This document shows, in pieces, positions 15,484-24,007 of a stretch of DNA of 64,000 nt (position 1 is its first letter; the number at the start of each line of letters is the position of its first letter). The notes beneath the pieces were generated by a model. The model had not been told where the DNA came from. It ran no database searches and saw only the letters and a program-made list of their open reading frames with translations. The stretch spans positions 16,203 to 80,202 of the forward strand of contig NZ_JAUXPI010000023.1 in the NCBI RefSeq assembly GCF_030684035.1. The letters are read 5' to 3'. Source of the DNA: Phaeovulum sp. (lineage in GTDB: Bacteria > Pseudomonadota > Alphaproteobacteria > Rhodobacterales > Rhodobacteraceae). Both the position numbers and the translations under genes were made by a program.

Positions 15484-16130
15484 CCCACCCCCTCGCGACG
15501 TTTTGCCTGCGCGTAATAGGCCCAGAGCAGCCGCGCCGCAACCGCCCGCCACGGGGCCCAGGGTGCGGCCAAGGCGGCGAGTGGCTTTGGTCGCGGCCGG
15601 TCGGGCAGATCGAACAGAAGCCGCGCCGCCTCGGCCAGCGCCAGATCGTCGGGGGCGAACACATCCGCCCGCCCGAGCGCGAACATCAGATACATCTCGG
15701 CGGTCCAGCGCCCGATGCCGGGCAGTGCCACCAGTGTTGCAACCACCGCTTCATTCGGCATCTCGCGCAGTATTGGATATTCAAGCCGCGCCTGGGCGAG
15801 GGCGCTCAGGTAGCGGATTTTCTGCCGCGACAGGCCGCAGCCGCGCAATGCCGCCTCACCTGCCGCCGCAACCGCATCCTCCTGGCCGAAGCCTGCCGCA
15901 TCAAGGCGGGCACGGATGGCACGCGCCGAGGCAACGGAGACCTGCTGCCCGATGATCGAATCGCGCAGGGCCAGAAAGCCGTCGGGCACCCGGCGCAGCG
16001 GCAAGGGTCCGATCAGCGGCAATGCGCGCGCAAAGGCCGCCTCGCGCGCTGCAAGCTCTGCGGCGGCGGCGGCCAATTGCGCATCAGTGGTCAGGATCAC
16101 CCCGGGCATGGGGCCAGTCTGGCGCATCAA
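15480..16130 (-). CDS. DNA-3-methyladenine glycosylase II (AlkA-type HhH-GPD)
   Basis: A 216-residue base-excision repair glycosylase that removes alkylated purines. The helix-hairpin-helix LPGIGRWTAEMY and the catalytic aspartate in VFAPDDLALA identify the HhH-GPD fold; RDSIIGQQVSVASA is the preceding conserved helix. It lacks the N-terminal TBP-like domain and the Ada regulatory domain of E. coli AlkA, as usual for short forms. Two adjacent ATGs open the frame. It is divergent from the MFS gene over about 55 bp. Confidence 0.9.
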   Translation of the reverse strand: MMRQTGPMPGVILTTDAQLAAAAAELAAREAAFARALPLIGPLPLRRVPDGFLALRDSIIGQQVSVASARAIRARLDAAGFGQEDAVAAAGEAALRGCGLSRQKIRYLSALAQARLEYPILREMPNEAVVATLVALPGIGRWTAEMYLMFALGRADVFAPDDLALAEAARLLFDLPDRPRPKPLAALAAPWAPWRAVAARLLWAYYAQAKRREGVG

Positions 16131-16185
16131 GAGAACCGCCGCCAGCCCCCTTTCCCTTTCCGATCCGCCGCGCTAGGCGTTGCGG

Positions 16186-17412
16186 ATGACCGAATCCCAC
16201 CTGCTCATCACCGATTCCCAGGCCCGCCGCAACGTCGTGGTGCTGGTGCTGGCGCAGGCGCTGCTCGGCTCGCAAATGTCGATGATCTTCATTGTCGGCG
16301 GCCTTGCCGGGCAACAGCTTGCGCCCAACCCTTGCTGGGCAACGCTGCCGTTGTCGCTGATCATTCTCGGCTCGCTGCTGACCGCGCAACCGCTCAGCGC
16401 CTTCATGCAGCGCCACGGTCGGCGCGCGGGGTTCATGCTCGCCACTCTGGCGGGGGCCATAGGGGCCGGGCTTGCGGCGCGGGCGCTTTACATCCATTCC
16501 TTCGGGCTCTTCATGCTCGGCAGCTTTCTTTCAGGCATCTACATGTCGGCGCAGGGCTTTTATCGCTTTGCCGCAACCGACGGGGTGCGCAAGGAGTTTC
16601 AGCCCAAGGCGATTTCCTATGTGATGGGCGGCGGTCTGGCGGCGGCGCTGATCGGGCCGCAACTGGCCAAGGCCACGTCAGAGGCACATGTGGTGCCATT
16701 CATGGCCACCTATCTTGCCATCGTTCTGCTCAACCTGCTCGGGCCGCTGCTGTTCACCTTCCTGCACAGCCCCGAGAGCCATCGCGTCGCCAAGGGCACC
16801 GCAACGCTGGGCCGGTCGCGGCGCGAGCTGTTGCGCGACCCGGTGATTGCGGTAGCGATCATCTGCGGCATGGTCGCCTATGCGCTGATGAATCTGGTGA
16901 TGACATCGACCCCGCTCGCGGTGCTCGGCTGCGGCTACAATCAGGGCAATGCCGCCGACATCGTCTCCGCGCATGTGCTGGCAATGTACCTGCCCGCCTT
17001 CTTCACCGGCCATCTGATCGCGCGGTTCGGGGCGCGGCTGATCGTCGGGCTGGGGCTGGTGATTCTTGCCGCTTCCGGCGCGGTGGCGCTGAGCGGCATC
17101 GAGCTTGAACGGTTCTTCATCGCGTTGGCGCTGCTTGGCGTCGGCTGGAACTTCGGCTTCATCGGTGCCACTGCCATGCTCACCTCGGCGTACCAGCCCG
17201 AAGAGCGCGGGCGGGTGCAGGGGATCAATGATTTCATCGTGTTCGGCGGCGTTTTTGTGGCCTCGCTGTCATCGGGCAGCCTGATGAACTGCACCGCCTC
17301 GGGCAATGCCGAGGCGGGCTGGCAGGCGGTCAACATGGCGATGCTGCCGTTTCTCGTGCTCGCGGGTGGCGCGCTCATCTGGCTTGTGCTGCGCCCGCGC
17401 GAGGCGCGCTGA
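16186..17412 (+). CDS. MFS transporter
   Basis: A 408-residue major facilitator protein with about 12 predicted membrane helices in two halves. The loop 2-3 motif is present in reduced form as MQRHGRRAGFM. The C-terminal half has AYQPEERGRVQGINDF, a typical cytoplasmic loop. Substrate unknown. The frame can open at TTG 16180 but ATG 16186 is more likely. A dispersed hairpin element begins two bases after the stop. Confidence 0.85.
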   Translation: MTESHLLITDSQARRNVVVLVLAQALLGSQMSMIFIVGGLAGQQLAPNPCWATLPLSLIILGSLLTAQPLSAFMQRHGRRAGFMLATLAGAIGAGLAARALYIHSFGLFMLGSFLSGIYMSAQGFYRFAATDGVRKEFQPKAISYVMGGGLAAALIGPQLAKATSEAHVVPFMATYLAIVLLNLLGPLLFTFLHSPESHRVAKGTATLGRSRRELLRDPVIAVAIICGMVAYALMNLVMTSTPLAVLGCGYNQGNAADIVSAHVLAMYLPAFFTGHLIARFGARLIVGLGLVILAASGAVALSGIELERFFIALALLGVGWNFGFIGATAMLTSAYQPEERGRVQGINDFIVFGGVFVASLSSGSLMNCTASGNAEAGWQAVNMAMLPFLVLAGGALIWLVLRPREAR

Positions 17413-17413
17413 A

Positions 17414-17460
17414 GGCCGGGGGCGCTGCCCCCGGACCCCCGGGGTATTTGGACGAAGGAG
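17414..17460 (+). repeat. dispersed hairpin element, copy 5
   Basis: A perfect 8-bp stem CCGGGGGC (17416-17423) and GCCCCCGG (17427-17434) with a 3-nt loop, then ACCCCCGGGGTATTTGGACGAAGGAG. The stem is intact but the tail differs from CTGAAGCAG. It immediately follows the MFS stop codon in the same direction. Confidence 0.65.
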
Positions 17461-17505
17461 AAGCGCCAAGCGCGCGTGCCGCAAGGCGCACGGCGGGGCC
17501 GGTGC

Positions 17506-19116
17506 TCAGTGATCGCGGATCGCGCGAATGCGGTTGGCGAGTGCCAGGGTGGAGGCGTCCTTTCCGCCCCCTGCATCTGTTCCGGCCAGGACCGGGGCCA
17601 GTGCCAGTGCCAGCTCCTTGCCCAGTTCCACCCCCCATTGGTCGAAACTGTTGATCCCCAGAATCACCCCTTCGCAGAACACCCGGTGTTCATAAAGCGC
17701 CAGGATACCGCCGAGCACATGCGGCGTCAGCCGCGGATAGAGCAGCGTCGTCGAGGGCCGGTTACCGGGAAACACCCGATGCCGCGCCTGCCGGTCGCAT
17801 TCGACACCGGAAAGCCCGCTGGCCTGCATCAGCTGCGTCGCTTCGGCAAGGCTGCGCCCGCGCATCAGCGCCTCGGACTGCGCCAGGCAGTTGGCGACAA
17901 GCAGAAGGTGCTGATGGTCAAGCTCCGGCTCGTGGCCCTCGGCGGCCAGCAGAAACTCGCAAGGCACAATGCGGGTGCCCTGGTGGAGCAGCTGGAAGAA
18001 GGCATGCTGGCCGTTGGTGCCGGGCTCGCCCCAGACAATCGGGCCGGAATGGCGCGGCAGATCGCTGCCGTCCATGGCCACGCGCTTGCCGTTACTCTCC
18101 ATCTCCAGCTGTTGCAGGTAGGCGGGCAGGCGGCTCAGCCGCTGTTCATAGGGCAGCACCGCGCGGGTGGCGTAGCCGCAGATCTGGTTGTGCCAGACCC
18201 CCACCAGCGCCAGCAGCACCGGCAGGTTGCGCGCCAGCGGGGCAGCGCGGAAATGCGCATCCATTTCGGCCGCCCCGGCCAGAAACGCCTCGAAATGCGC
18301 CGGGCCGATGGCAAGCATCAGTGGCAGCCCGACCGGACCCCAGACCGAATAGCGACCGCCAACCCAATCGGCAAAACCGAAAACCCGCTCTGGCGCGATG
18401 CCGAATGCGGCGGTGCGGACAAGATCGCTGGAGACGGCGGCAAATTGCGCCGCAGGGTCTGCCACCTTTGCCGCCATCCACGCCCGCGCGGCGGCGGCAT
18501 TGGTCATGGTCTCAATGGTGGTGAAGGTTTTCGAGGCGACAATGACCAGCGTGGTTTCGGGGTCAAGCGGCCTGAGCACGTCCGCCACCTGCGCGCCATC
18601 GACGTTGGAGACGAAATGGCAGCGCGGCCCGGTGTGATAGGGAGCAAGCGCCAGCGTGGCCATTGCCGGGCCAAGGTCGGAGCCGCCAATGCCGATATTC
18701 ACCACATCGGTGATCACCCCGCCCTGGCCACGAAACCGGCCTTCGCGCAGATCGCGGGCAAAGGTCACAAGGCGCGCGTGGGTGGCGCGGGTTTCGGCAA
18801 GCACCTCTTGCCCTGCCACCACCAGCCGCCCCTGCATGTTGCGCAAGGCGGTGTGCAGCACGGCGCGACCCTCGGTTTCATTGATCGCGGCCCCGGTGAA
18901 CATCGCCTTGCGTCGTGCCTCGACCCCGGCAGTTTCGGCAAGCAAGAGCAGCAGCGCCCGCGCCTCGGCATCGATCCCGGTCTTGGAATAATCGAGGAGG
19001 AAATCGCAGGCCTCGATCGAAAAGCCGCTGGCGCGCGCCGGGTCATCGAACAGCGCCAGCAAAGGGCGCGAAGCGGTGGCGGCGTGGTGGCGGGCAAGGT
19101 CGTTCCAGATGTTCAT
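17506..19116 (-). CDS. pgi: glucose-6-phosphate isomerase
   Basis: A 536-residue phosphoglucose isomerase interconverting glucose-6-phosphate and fructose-6-phosphate. Signatures are [35 protein letters not shown] and the C-terminal [14 protein letters not shown]. Length matches the family (530-550). It begins immediately after the pgl stop (adjacent triplets 19117-19119 and 19116-19114), giving the operon order zwf-pgl-pgi. With Zwf and Pgl it lets fructose-6-phosphate cycle back into the Entner-Doudoroff or pentose-phosphate route. Confidence 0.97.
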   Translation of the reverse strand: MNIWNDLARHHAATASRPLLALFDDPARASGFSIEACDFLLDYSKTGIDAEARALLLLLAETAGVEARRKAMFTGAAINETEGRAVLHTALRNMQGRLVVAGQEVLAETRATHARLVTFARDLREGRFRGQGGVITDVVNIGIGGSDLGPAMATLALAPYHTGPRCHFVSNVDGAQVADVLRPLDPETTLVIVASKTFTTIETMTNAAAARAWMAAKVADPAAQFAAVSSDLVRTAAFGIAPERVFGFADWVGGRYSVWGPVGLPLMLAIGPAHFEAFLAGAAEMDAHFRAAPLARNLPVLLALVGVWHNQICGYATRAVLPYEQRLSRLPAYLQQLEMESNGKRVAMDGSDLPRHSGPIVWGEPGTNGQHAFFQLLHQGTRIVPCEFLLAAEGHEPELDHQHLLLVANCLAQSEALMRGRSLAEATQLMQASGLSGVECDRQARHRVFPGNRPSTTLLYPRLTPHVLGGILALYEHRVFCEGVILGINSFDQWGVELGKELALALAPVLAGTDAGGGKDASTLALANRIRAIRDH

Positions 19117-19788
19117 TCATTCAGCCCAATGGATGGTAGCGTGGGAAAGCAGGGCGCTGATCGGTGCCTCGGCCGGTGGCAGCGTCTCGGCGCGCAGGAT
19201 CGCGGCGCGCTTGGCGGTGCCGGTGATCAGAACATGGGTGTTCAGCGCGCCTGCGAGCACCGGCGCGGTCAGGGTGATCCGCGGCTCGGGCAGGCCGGGG
19301 GCGCGCAGCGCCATCAGCACCGGCGCATCGGGTGCCAGCGCCTCGGCCAGCCGGTCGGCACCGGGAAAGAGGCTGGCGGTGTGCATGTCGTCGCCCATGC
19401 CGAGCAGCAGCACGGTGATCGGCAGATGCGGTGCGATGCCTTCGGCCAGCGCCGCCAGCGCCGCTTCGGGTTCGGCCGTGTCGGCGCGCATCGGCAGCAG
19501 CCGCGCGGCAGCGGCACGCCCGCGCATCAGCCGCGCCCTGAGTTGCCGGGTATTCGAGCGCTTGGAGCTTTCCGGCACCCAGCGTTCATCGCCCAGAAAC
19601 ACCGCGATATTTGCCCAGTCGAGATCGACCCCCGACAGCAGATCGAACACCGGCCCCGGTGTGCTGCCGCCGGGCACACAGAGCGAGGCGCGGCCAGCGC
19701 TGCGCAGGCCCTGCGCCAGCTCTGCCGCGATCCGGTCGGCAAGCGCCAACGCCATCATCTCGCGGTCGGGATAGTCGCACCAGATCAT
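19117..19788 (-). CDS. pgl: 6-phosphogluconolactonase (DevB/SOL type)
   Basis: A 223-residue lactonase converting 6-phosphogluconolactone to 6-phosphogluconate. Family motifs are CVPGGSTPGPVFDLL, FLGDERWVPESSKRSN and LLLGMGDDMHTASLFPG. It overlaps the zwf stop by ATGA (19785-19788) and abuts pgi, so all three are likely made from one message in coupled fashion. Length is typical of the SolI/DevB type. Confidence 0.96.
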   Translation of the reverse strand: MIWCDYPDREMMALALADRIAAELAQGLRSAGRASLCVPGGSTPGPVFDLLSGVDLDWANIAVFLGDERWVPESSKRSNTRQLRARLMRGRAAAARLLPMRADTAEPEAALAALAEGIAPHLPITVLLLGMGDDMHTASLFPGADRLAEALAPDAPVLMALRAPGLPEPRITLTAPVLAGALNTHVLITGTAKRAAILRAETLPPAEAPISALLSHATIHWAE

Positions 19789-21236
19789 TCGCGGATCTCG
19801 CGCCAGCGGCGGGCATCGCGGTGCATCAGCATCAGCGCGTCTTCCGGCCCCGAAGACCCCGCATCATAGCGTTGCGGGCGCGCCTTTGTCGCCTCCCAGC
19901 CGGCGATGATCGGGTCGGTCCAGGCCCAGGCCGCCTCGACCTCGTCGCCGCGCATGAACAATGTCTGATTGCCGCGGATCACATCCATGATCAGCCGCTC
20001 ATAGGCGTCGGGCATATCGGCCCCCTCCTCGCCCAGCGCGTCGGCAAACGACATATCCAGCGGCACCTGCACCAGGCGCATGCCGCCCGGCCCCGGTTCC
20101 TTGATCATCATCTTCAGGTTCATGCCCTCATTCGGTTGCAGCCGGATCACCAGCATGTTCTCGCGCCAGCCGGTATCGTCGTCGAAGATCGAATGCGGCG
20201 GCTCCTTGAACACCACGGCAATTTCCGAGGTGCGGGCGCGCAGTTTCTTGCCGGTCCGCAGATAGAAGGGCGTGCCCTTCCAGCGCCAGTTGGCGACGTG
20301 GCAGCGCAGCGCAATGTAGCTTTCCGTCCGGCTTGCCGGATTCTCGGCATCGTCCACATAGGATTTGCCCCTGGCATCGACATATTGGCCACGCACGATG
20401 TCTTCGCTGGTCAGCGGGTCGAGCGCGCGGATCACCTTGAGCTTTTCGTCGCGCACCGCATCGGGGTCGAAGTGGTAGGGCGGCTCCATGGCGATCAGGC
20501 ACAAAAGCTGCATCAGGTGATTTTGCACCATGTCGCGCATCGCGCCGGATTTGTCATAATAGGCCCCGCGCCCGCCAACGCCCACGGTCTCGGCCACGGT
20601 GATCTGCACATGGTCGACGAATTGCGCGTTCCAGAGCGGCTCGAACAGGATATTGGCAAAGCGCACCGCCATCAGGTTCTGCACGGTTTCCTTGCCGAGG
20701 TAATGGTCGATCCGGTAGATCTGGCGCTCGTCAAAATGCGCGGCCAGCGTGCCGTTGAGCGCCCGCGCCGAAGCAAGGTCGCGGCCAAAGGGCTTTTCCA
20801 CCACGATGCGCGCTTCGCTGTTGGCGATCTCGTGCTTGTGCAGCCGCTCGGCCAGCGCGCCGAACAGCGTCGGGGCGACCGAGAAATAGAAGGCCTGCAC
20901 CCGGTCAGGGCGCACCAGTGCCTTCAGTTGTGCCCAGCCTTCCTCGCCGGTCGCATCGATCGCCACATAGCGCACGCAGCGCAGAAACCGCGCAATCTGC
21001 GCCGGGTCGCGTTTGGCCGGGTCAACGAATTCGGCAATCGCCGCCTCGATCTGGGCGCGAAACTGGTCATCGCTGAGCGAGGCGCGGGCGGCACCTATAA
21101 GGCAGGCCTCATCCGGAATCTGGCCGCCCAGAAAGCGGCGGTAGAGGCCGGGCAATATCTTGCGCCGCGCCAGATCCCCGGTGGCACCAAAGATCACAAG
21201 GTCAAAGGGATCAACCGGAATGACGCGCGAGACCAT
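19785..21236 (-). CDS. zwf: glucose-6-phosphate 1-dehydrogenase
   Basis: A 483-residue dehydrogenase oxidising glucose-6-phosphate with NADP. The coenzyme motif is FGATGDLARRK near the N-terminus, the active-site stretch RIDHYLGKE carries the catalytic histidine, and VVEKPFGRDL and YLRTGKKL are also conserved. It is the first gene of zwf-pgl-pgi. A palindrome lies just upstream of the start, on the predicted transcription start, so the operon is probably repressed in the absence of a sugar signal. No edd/eda genes are in the window. Confidence 0.97.
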   Translation of the reverse strand: MVSRVIPVDPFDLVIFGATGDLARRKILPGLYRRFLGGQIPDEACLIGAARASLSDDQFRAQIEAAIAEFVDPAKRDPAQIARFLRCVRYVAIDATGEEGWAQLKALVRPDRVQAFYFSVAPTLFGALAERLHKHEIANSEARIVVEKPFGRDLASARALNGTLAAHFDERQIYRIDHYLGKETVQNLMAVRFANILFEPLWNAQFVDHVQITVAETVGVGGRGAYYDKSGAMRDMVQNHLMQLLCLIAMEPPYHFDPDAVRDEKLKVIRALDPLTSEDIVRGQYVDARGKSYVDDAENPASRTESYIALRCHVANWRWKGTPFYLRTGKKLRARTSEIAVVFKEPPHSIFDDDTGWRENMLVIRLQPNEGMNLKMMIKEPGPGGMRLVQVPLDMSFADALGEEGADMPDAYERLIMDVIRGNQTLFMRGDEVEAAWAWTDPIIAGWEATKARPQRYDAGSSGPEDALMLMHRDARRWREIRE

Positions 21237-21252
21237 GCGCAGGCTCCTTGCA

Positions 21253-21264
21253 GTTAGCGCTAAC
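21253..21264. promoter_or_regulatory. palindromic operator upstream of zwf (LacI-family type)
   Basis: Perfect 12-bp palindrome GTTAGCGCTAAC with a central CG step, the form typical of LacI/GalR-family operators. It covers about +1 to +12 of the predicted zwf transcript, a classic repressor position. The cognate regulator is not encoded in this window. Confidence 0.7.
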
Positions 21265-21270
21265 GCGGGC

Positions 21271-21299
21271 CTTGTAGCGCCCCGGCAACGGGAAGTCTA
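21271..21299 (-). promoter_or_regulatory. predicted zwf promoter
   Basis: On the minus strand TAGACT (21299-21294) and TACAAG (21276-21271) are spaced exactly 17 bp. Transcription would start near 21264, at the edge of the palindrome. Confidence 0.5.
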
Positions 21300-21331
21300 G
21301 CATCGCCGGGCGGGCTGGGCCAGAGCGCGCA

Positions 21332-21874
21332 TTACCCCGCCAGTGCCTTGCCAAGGCGCGGCAATCCGGCGCGTTTCAGCAGCGGGCGAAGCGGTTGCGG
21401 GCTGCCCAATGCGGTTTCGGCACGGGCGCGCACCGCATCAGCTACTGCGGCAACTTCGGCGGGATGATGCGACCAAAGCTCCCACAAAAACCCGTCGGGG
21501 TCGCGCCGGGCGATACCCTCGGCGGCAAGTGCTGCGCGCGGAAAGTCGGCGCGGTTGAGCGTCACAATGGCGTCGGCGCCGCCCGCGATGGCGGTGGCAA
21601 GCACATGGATGTCATTTTCATCCGGCAAGTGCAGCCTTGCCTCCAGCCCCGCGCGCCGGGGCACGCCTGCCGCCGGAAACGCCGCCTTCAACGCCGCGAT
21701 CTCGCCGCGTGCAAAGGCTTCCTCGACCGGCCCGAGCTTTACCGTGGCGCGCGCCCATTCCTCCAGTATCCGCGCGGACCAGAGCGGCTGATAAAGTCCC
21801 GCTGCCGCCGCCCCAAGCAGCATTTCGCGCAGGACCGTGGGGTAGAGCACGCAGGCATCAAGCACCGCGCGCAT
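21332..21874 (-). CDS. PIN-domain protein (RSP_2648-like)
   Basis: A 180-residue PIN-fold putative ribonuclease beginning MRAVLDACVLYP. The acidic metal ligands are recognisable as the aspartate in VLDACVL, the glutamate in ARILEEW, and aspartates in DENDIHVLATA and GADAIVTLN. No antitoxin-like gene is adjacent. Instead it overlaps by ATGA the rRNA methyltransferase gene, a pairing typical of Rhodobacteraceae, so it is more likely a housekeeping RNA-processing partner than a toxin. Function unproven. Confidence 0.8.
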   Translation of the reverse strand: MRAVLDACVLYPTVLREMLLGAAAAGLYQPLWSARILEEWARATVKLGPVEEAFARGEIAALKAAFPAAGVPRRAGLEARLHLPDENDIHVLATAIAGGADAIVTLNRADFPRAALAAEGIARRDPDGFLWELWSHHPAEVAAVADAVRARAETALGSPQPLRPLLKRAGLPRLGKALAG

Positions 21875-23088
21875 CAGTCGAGCCGGAAGAACAGCGCCTT
21901 GAGATAGGCGCTTTCGGCCAGTTGCGGCAGCATCGGGTGGTCCGGCCCGGCACCGCCGGTAAAGATCAGCTGCCCGCGCCGCCCGGCGCGGCCTATGCCG
22001 CGCGCGCAAGCGCTGCGAAACGCCGCGAGGTCCGCCGCATGCGAGCACGAACAAAGCCCGAGGTAGCCGCCCGGTGCCACCAGTTTCGCCGCCAGCAGCG
22101 CCACCCGTTCATAGGCGCGCAAGCCCGCGACCAGCGCCGGTTTGGCAGGGGCAAAGGCCGGCGGGTCGCAGACCACGAGGTCAAATGCTGCGCCCTCTGC
22201 GGCAAGCGCCTCCATCGCGGCAAAGGCATCGCCCTGCCGGGTGGCAAGGCTCGCACCCTGCCCCATTGCCGCGGCACCCTCGGCGGCCAGTGCCAGCGCC
22301 GGGGCCGAAGCATCCACCGCCAGCGCCGATGTTGCCCCTGCGGCGAGGCAGGCAAGCGCGAAGCCGCCGACATGGGAAAACACATCCAGCACCCGACCGC
22401 CGCCTGCAAGCCGCGCGGCAAAGGCATGGTTCGGGCGCTGGTCATAGTAGAGCCCGGTTTTCTGCCCGCCCATGAGGTCGGCCATATAGACCGCGCCATT
22501 CATTGCCACCGGCACCGGCCCGGCCAGTGTGCCGACAAGCAGCAGCGTCTCCTCGGCCAGCCCTTCCAGCCCACGCGCCCGCCCCGAGCCGTTCTTGACG
22601 ATCGTCGCAACCCCGGTCACCTCTGCCAGCGCCGCCGCAAGTGCCGCCAGATGCGCCTCGGCCCAGGCAGCGTTGGGCTGAATCACTGCAGCATCGCCGA
22701 AACGGTCAATGATGACACCGGGAAGCCCGTCAGCCTCGGCATGGATCAGCCGGTAGAACGGCGCATCAAAAAGCCGCTGGCGCAGCGCCAGCGCCCGCGC
22801 CAGCCGCGCCGCAAACCAGGCCCGGTCGATCACCGCCGCCGGATCGCGGTCGAGCATGCGCGCGATGATCCGCGACTGGGTGTTGACCGTGACCAGGCCA
22901 AGCTCATGCCGTTCGGCGTCTTCCAGCACCGCCAGCGCGCCGGGGGCAAGCCCTTGCGTGCGCCGGTCGGTCACCAACTCGTCGGCATAGACCCAGGGAA
23001 AGCCATGGCGGATGGCGCGCGCCTCGGCCTTTGGGCGCAACCGCACCACCGGGTGCGCGCGGGTCGGGGGATCGGTGTCGGGGCTCAT
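21874..23088 (-). CDS. class I SAM-dependent rRNA (cytosine-5) methyltransferase, RlmI-like
   Basis: A 404-residue protein with an N-terminal PUA domain (VRLRPKAEARAIRHGFPWVYADELV, about 13-38), a central EEHEA-like domain (GLPGVIIDRFGD) and a C-terminal Rossmann methyltransferase (VLDVFSHVGGFALACLAAGA binds SAM; VVCDPPAFAP is the motif IV region; CSCSHA carries the catalytic cysteine). RlmI homologues methylate 23S rRNA. I use the ATG at 23088 because the family begins near it; the frame can extend to 23133. It overlaps the PIN gene downstream. Confidence 0.88.
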   Translation of the reverse strand: MSPDTDPPTRAHPVVRLRPKAEARAIRHGFPWVYADELVTDRRTQGLAPGALAVLEDAERHELGLVTVNTQSRIIARMLDRDPAAVIDRAWFAARLARALALRQRLFDAPFYRLIHAEADGLPGVIIDRFGDAAVIQPNAAWAEAHLAALAAALAEVTGVATIVKNGSGRARGLEGLAEETLLLVGTLAGPVPVAMNGAVYMADLMGGQKTGLYYDQRPNHAFAARLAGGGRVLDVFSHVGGFALACLAAGATSALAVDASAPALALAAEGAAAMGQGASLATRQGDAFAAMEALAAEGAAFDLVVCDPPAFAPAKPALVAGLRAYERVALLAAKLVAPGGYLGLCSCSHAADLAAFRSACARGIGRAGRRGQLIFTGGAGPDHPMLPQLAESAYLKALFFRLD

Positions 23089-23157
23089 CTGGGCAGGCTT
23101 TCGCAAGGGTCCGCCCCGCTCTAACCGCATCACGCGGGATTTGAAAGCGGCCGCCGC

Positions 23158-23370
23158 CTATTTGCCCAGACGGCGCGCTAGGCGCACCGCCTGCCGCGCG
23201 CGCTTGGCGGTCTGGCGCGCGGCGCGCGCCTGCGCCTGATCCTCGGGCGTCATCTCTGCCTCGGGCTTGCCGCGCCGTGCCGCCACCTCAATGCCCTTGT
23301 TGATGCCAAGGTTCACCGCGCGCCGCCCGAAAAGCCGCATCACCCGGCCCAGTATCTGCTCAATGCTCAT
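23158..23370 (-). CDS. 70-residue basic protein of unknown function
   Basis: Starts MSIEQILGRVMRLFGRRAVN at 23370 and ends with a strongly basic, alanine-rich helix (RQTAKRARQAVRLARRLGK). The N-terminal half (about 1-28) is amphipathic and may associate with membranes; the middle EAEMTPEDQAQARAARQ is acidic. It overlaps the end of scpB by 11 bp, so it is probably translated from the scpA-scpB message. I do not recognise a family. The ATG lies within the scpB C-terminal codons, which supports this start over the longer frame. Confidence 0.65.
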   Translation of the reverse strand: MSIEQILGRVMRLFGRRAVNLGINKGIEVAARRGKPEAEMTPEDQAQARAARQTAKRARQAVRLARRLGK

Positions 23371-24007
23371 CGGCTTCCTCCTCGAACATGTCGGCCTGCC
23401 CCGCATCCTCGCCCGGTTCCATCTCACCCGGCCCGGCAAGATCGGGTGCGGGGCGGTTGTCAAGCAACCCGGCGGCGCGCAATTCCTTCAGCCCCGGCAG
23501 ATCGCGCGCGCTTTCCAGCCCGAAATGGTCCAGAAACCCCTGCGTCACGACAAAGGTGACGGGTCGCCCCGGCGTCATCCGGCGGCGGCCAAAGCGCACC
23601 CAATCCAGCTCCAGCAACTGCTCCACGGTGCCGCGGCTGACCGCAACACCGCGAATTTCCTCGATCTCGGCGCGGGTAACCGGCTGGTGATAGGCGATGA
23701 TCGACAAGGTCTCGATTGCGGCGCGGCTTAGTTTGCGGGTTTCGGTGGTCTCGCGCTGCAACAGAAAGCCAAGGTCGGGTGCGGTGCGAAACGCCCAGGC
23801 CTCGCCCACCGGCACCAGCACCACCCCGCGCCCAAGGTAGCGCCGTCTGAGCCCGTCAAGCGCCGTCGCGGCATCGCAGCCCTCGGGCAACCGCGCCTGC
23901 AACTCGGTCAGCGGCAGGGGCACCGCCGAGGCGAAAAGCATGGCCTCCAGCATCCGTTCCTGTTCCGGCAAGGTCGGGGCGGCGAAAAGCGGCGGGGTTG
24001 CATTCAT
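23360..24007 (-). CDS. scpB: segregation and condensation protein B
   Basis: A 215-residue ScpB, the winged-helix kleisin partner of the SMC-ScpA condensin that organises the chromosome. The segments MLEAMLFASAVPLPLTELQ, LSIIAYHQPVTRAEIEEIRGV and MTPGRPVTFVVTQGFLDHFGL are the two winged-helix hallmarks. The acidic tail (GEDAGQADMFEEEADEH) is disordered. The start at 24007 overlaps the scpA stop by ATGA. Confidence 0.94.
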   Translation of the reverse strand: MNATPPLFAAPTLPEQERMLEAMLFASAVPLPLTELQARLPEGCDAATALDGLRRRYLGRGVVLVPVGEAWAFRTAPDLGFLLQRETTETRKLSRAAIETLSIIAYHQPVTRAEIEEIRGVAVSRGTVEQLLELDWVRFGRRRMTPGRPVTFVVTQGFLDHFGLESARDLPGLKELRAAGLLDNRPAPDLAGPGEMEPGEDAGQADMFEEEADEH

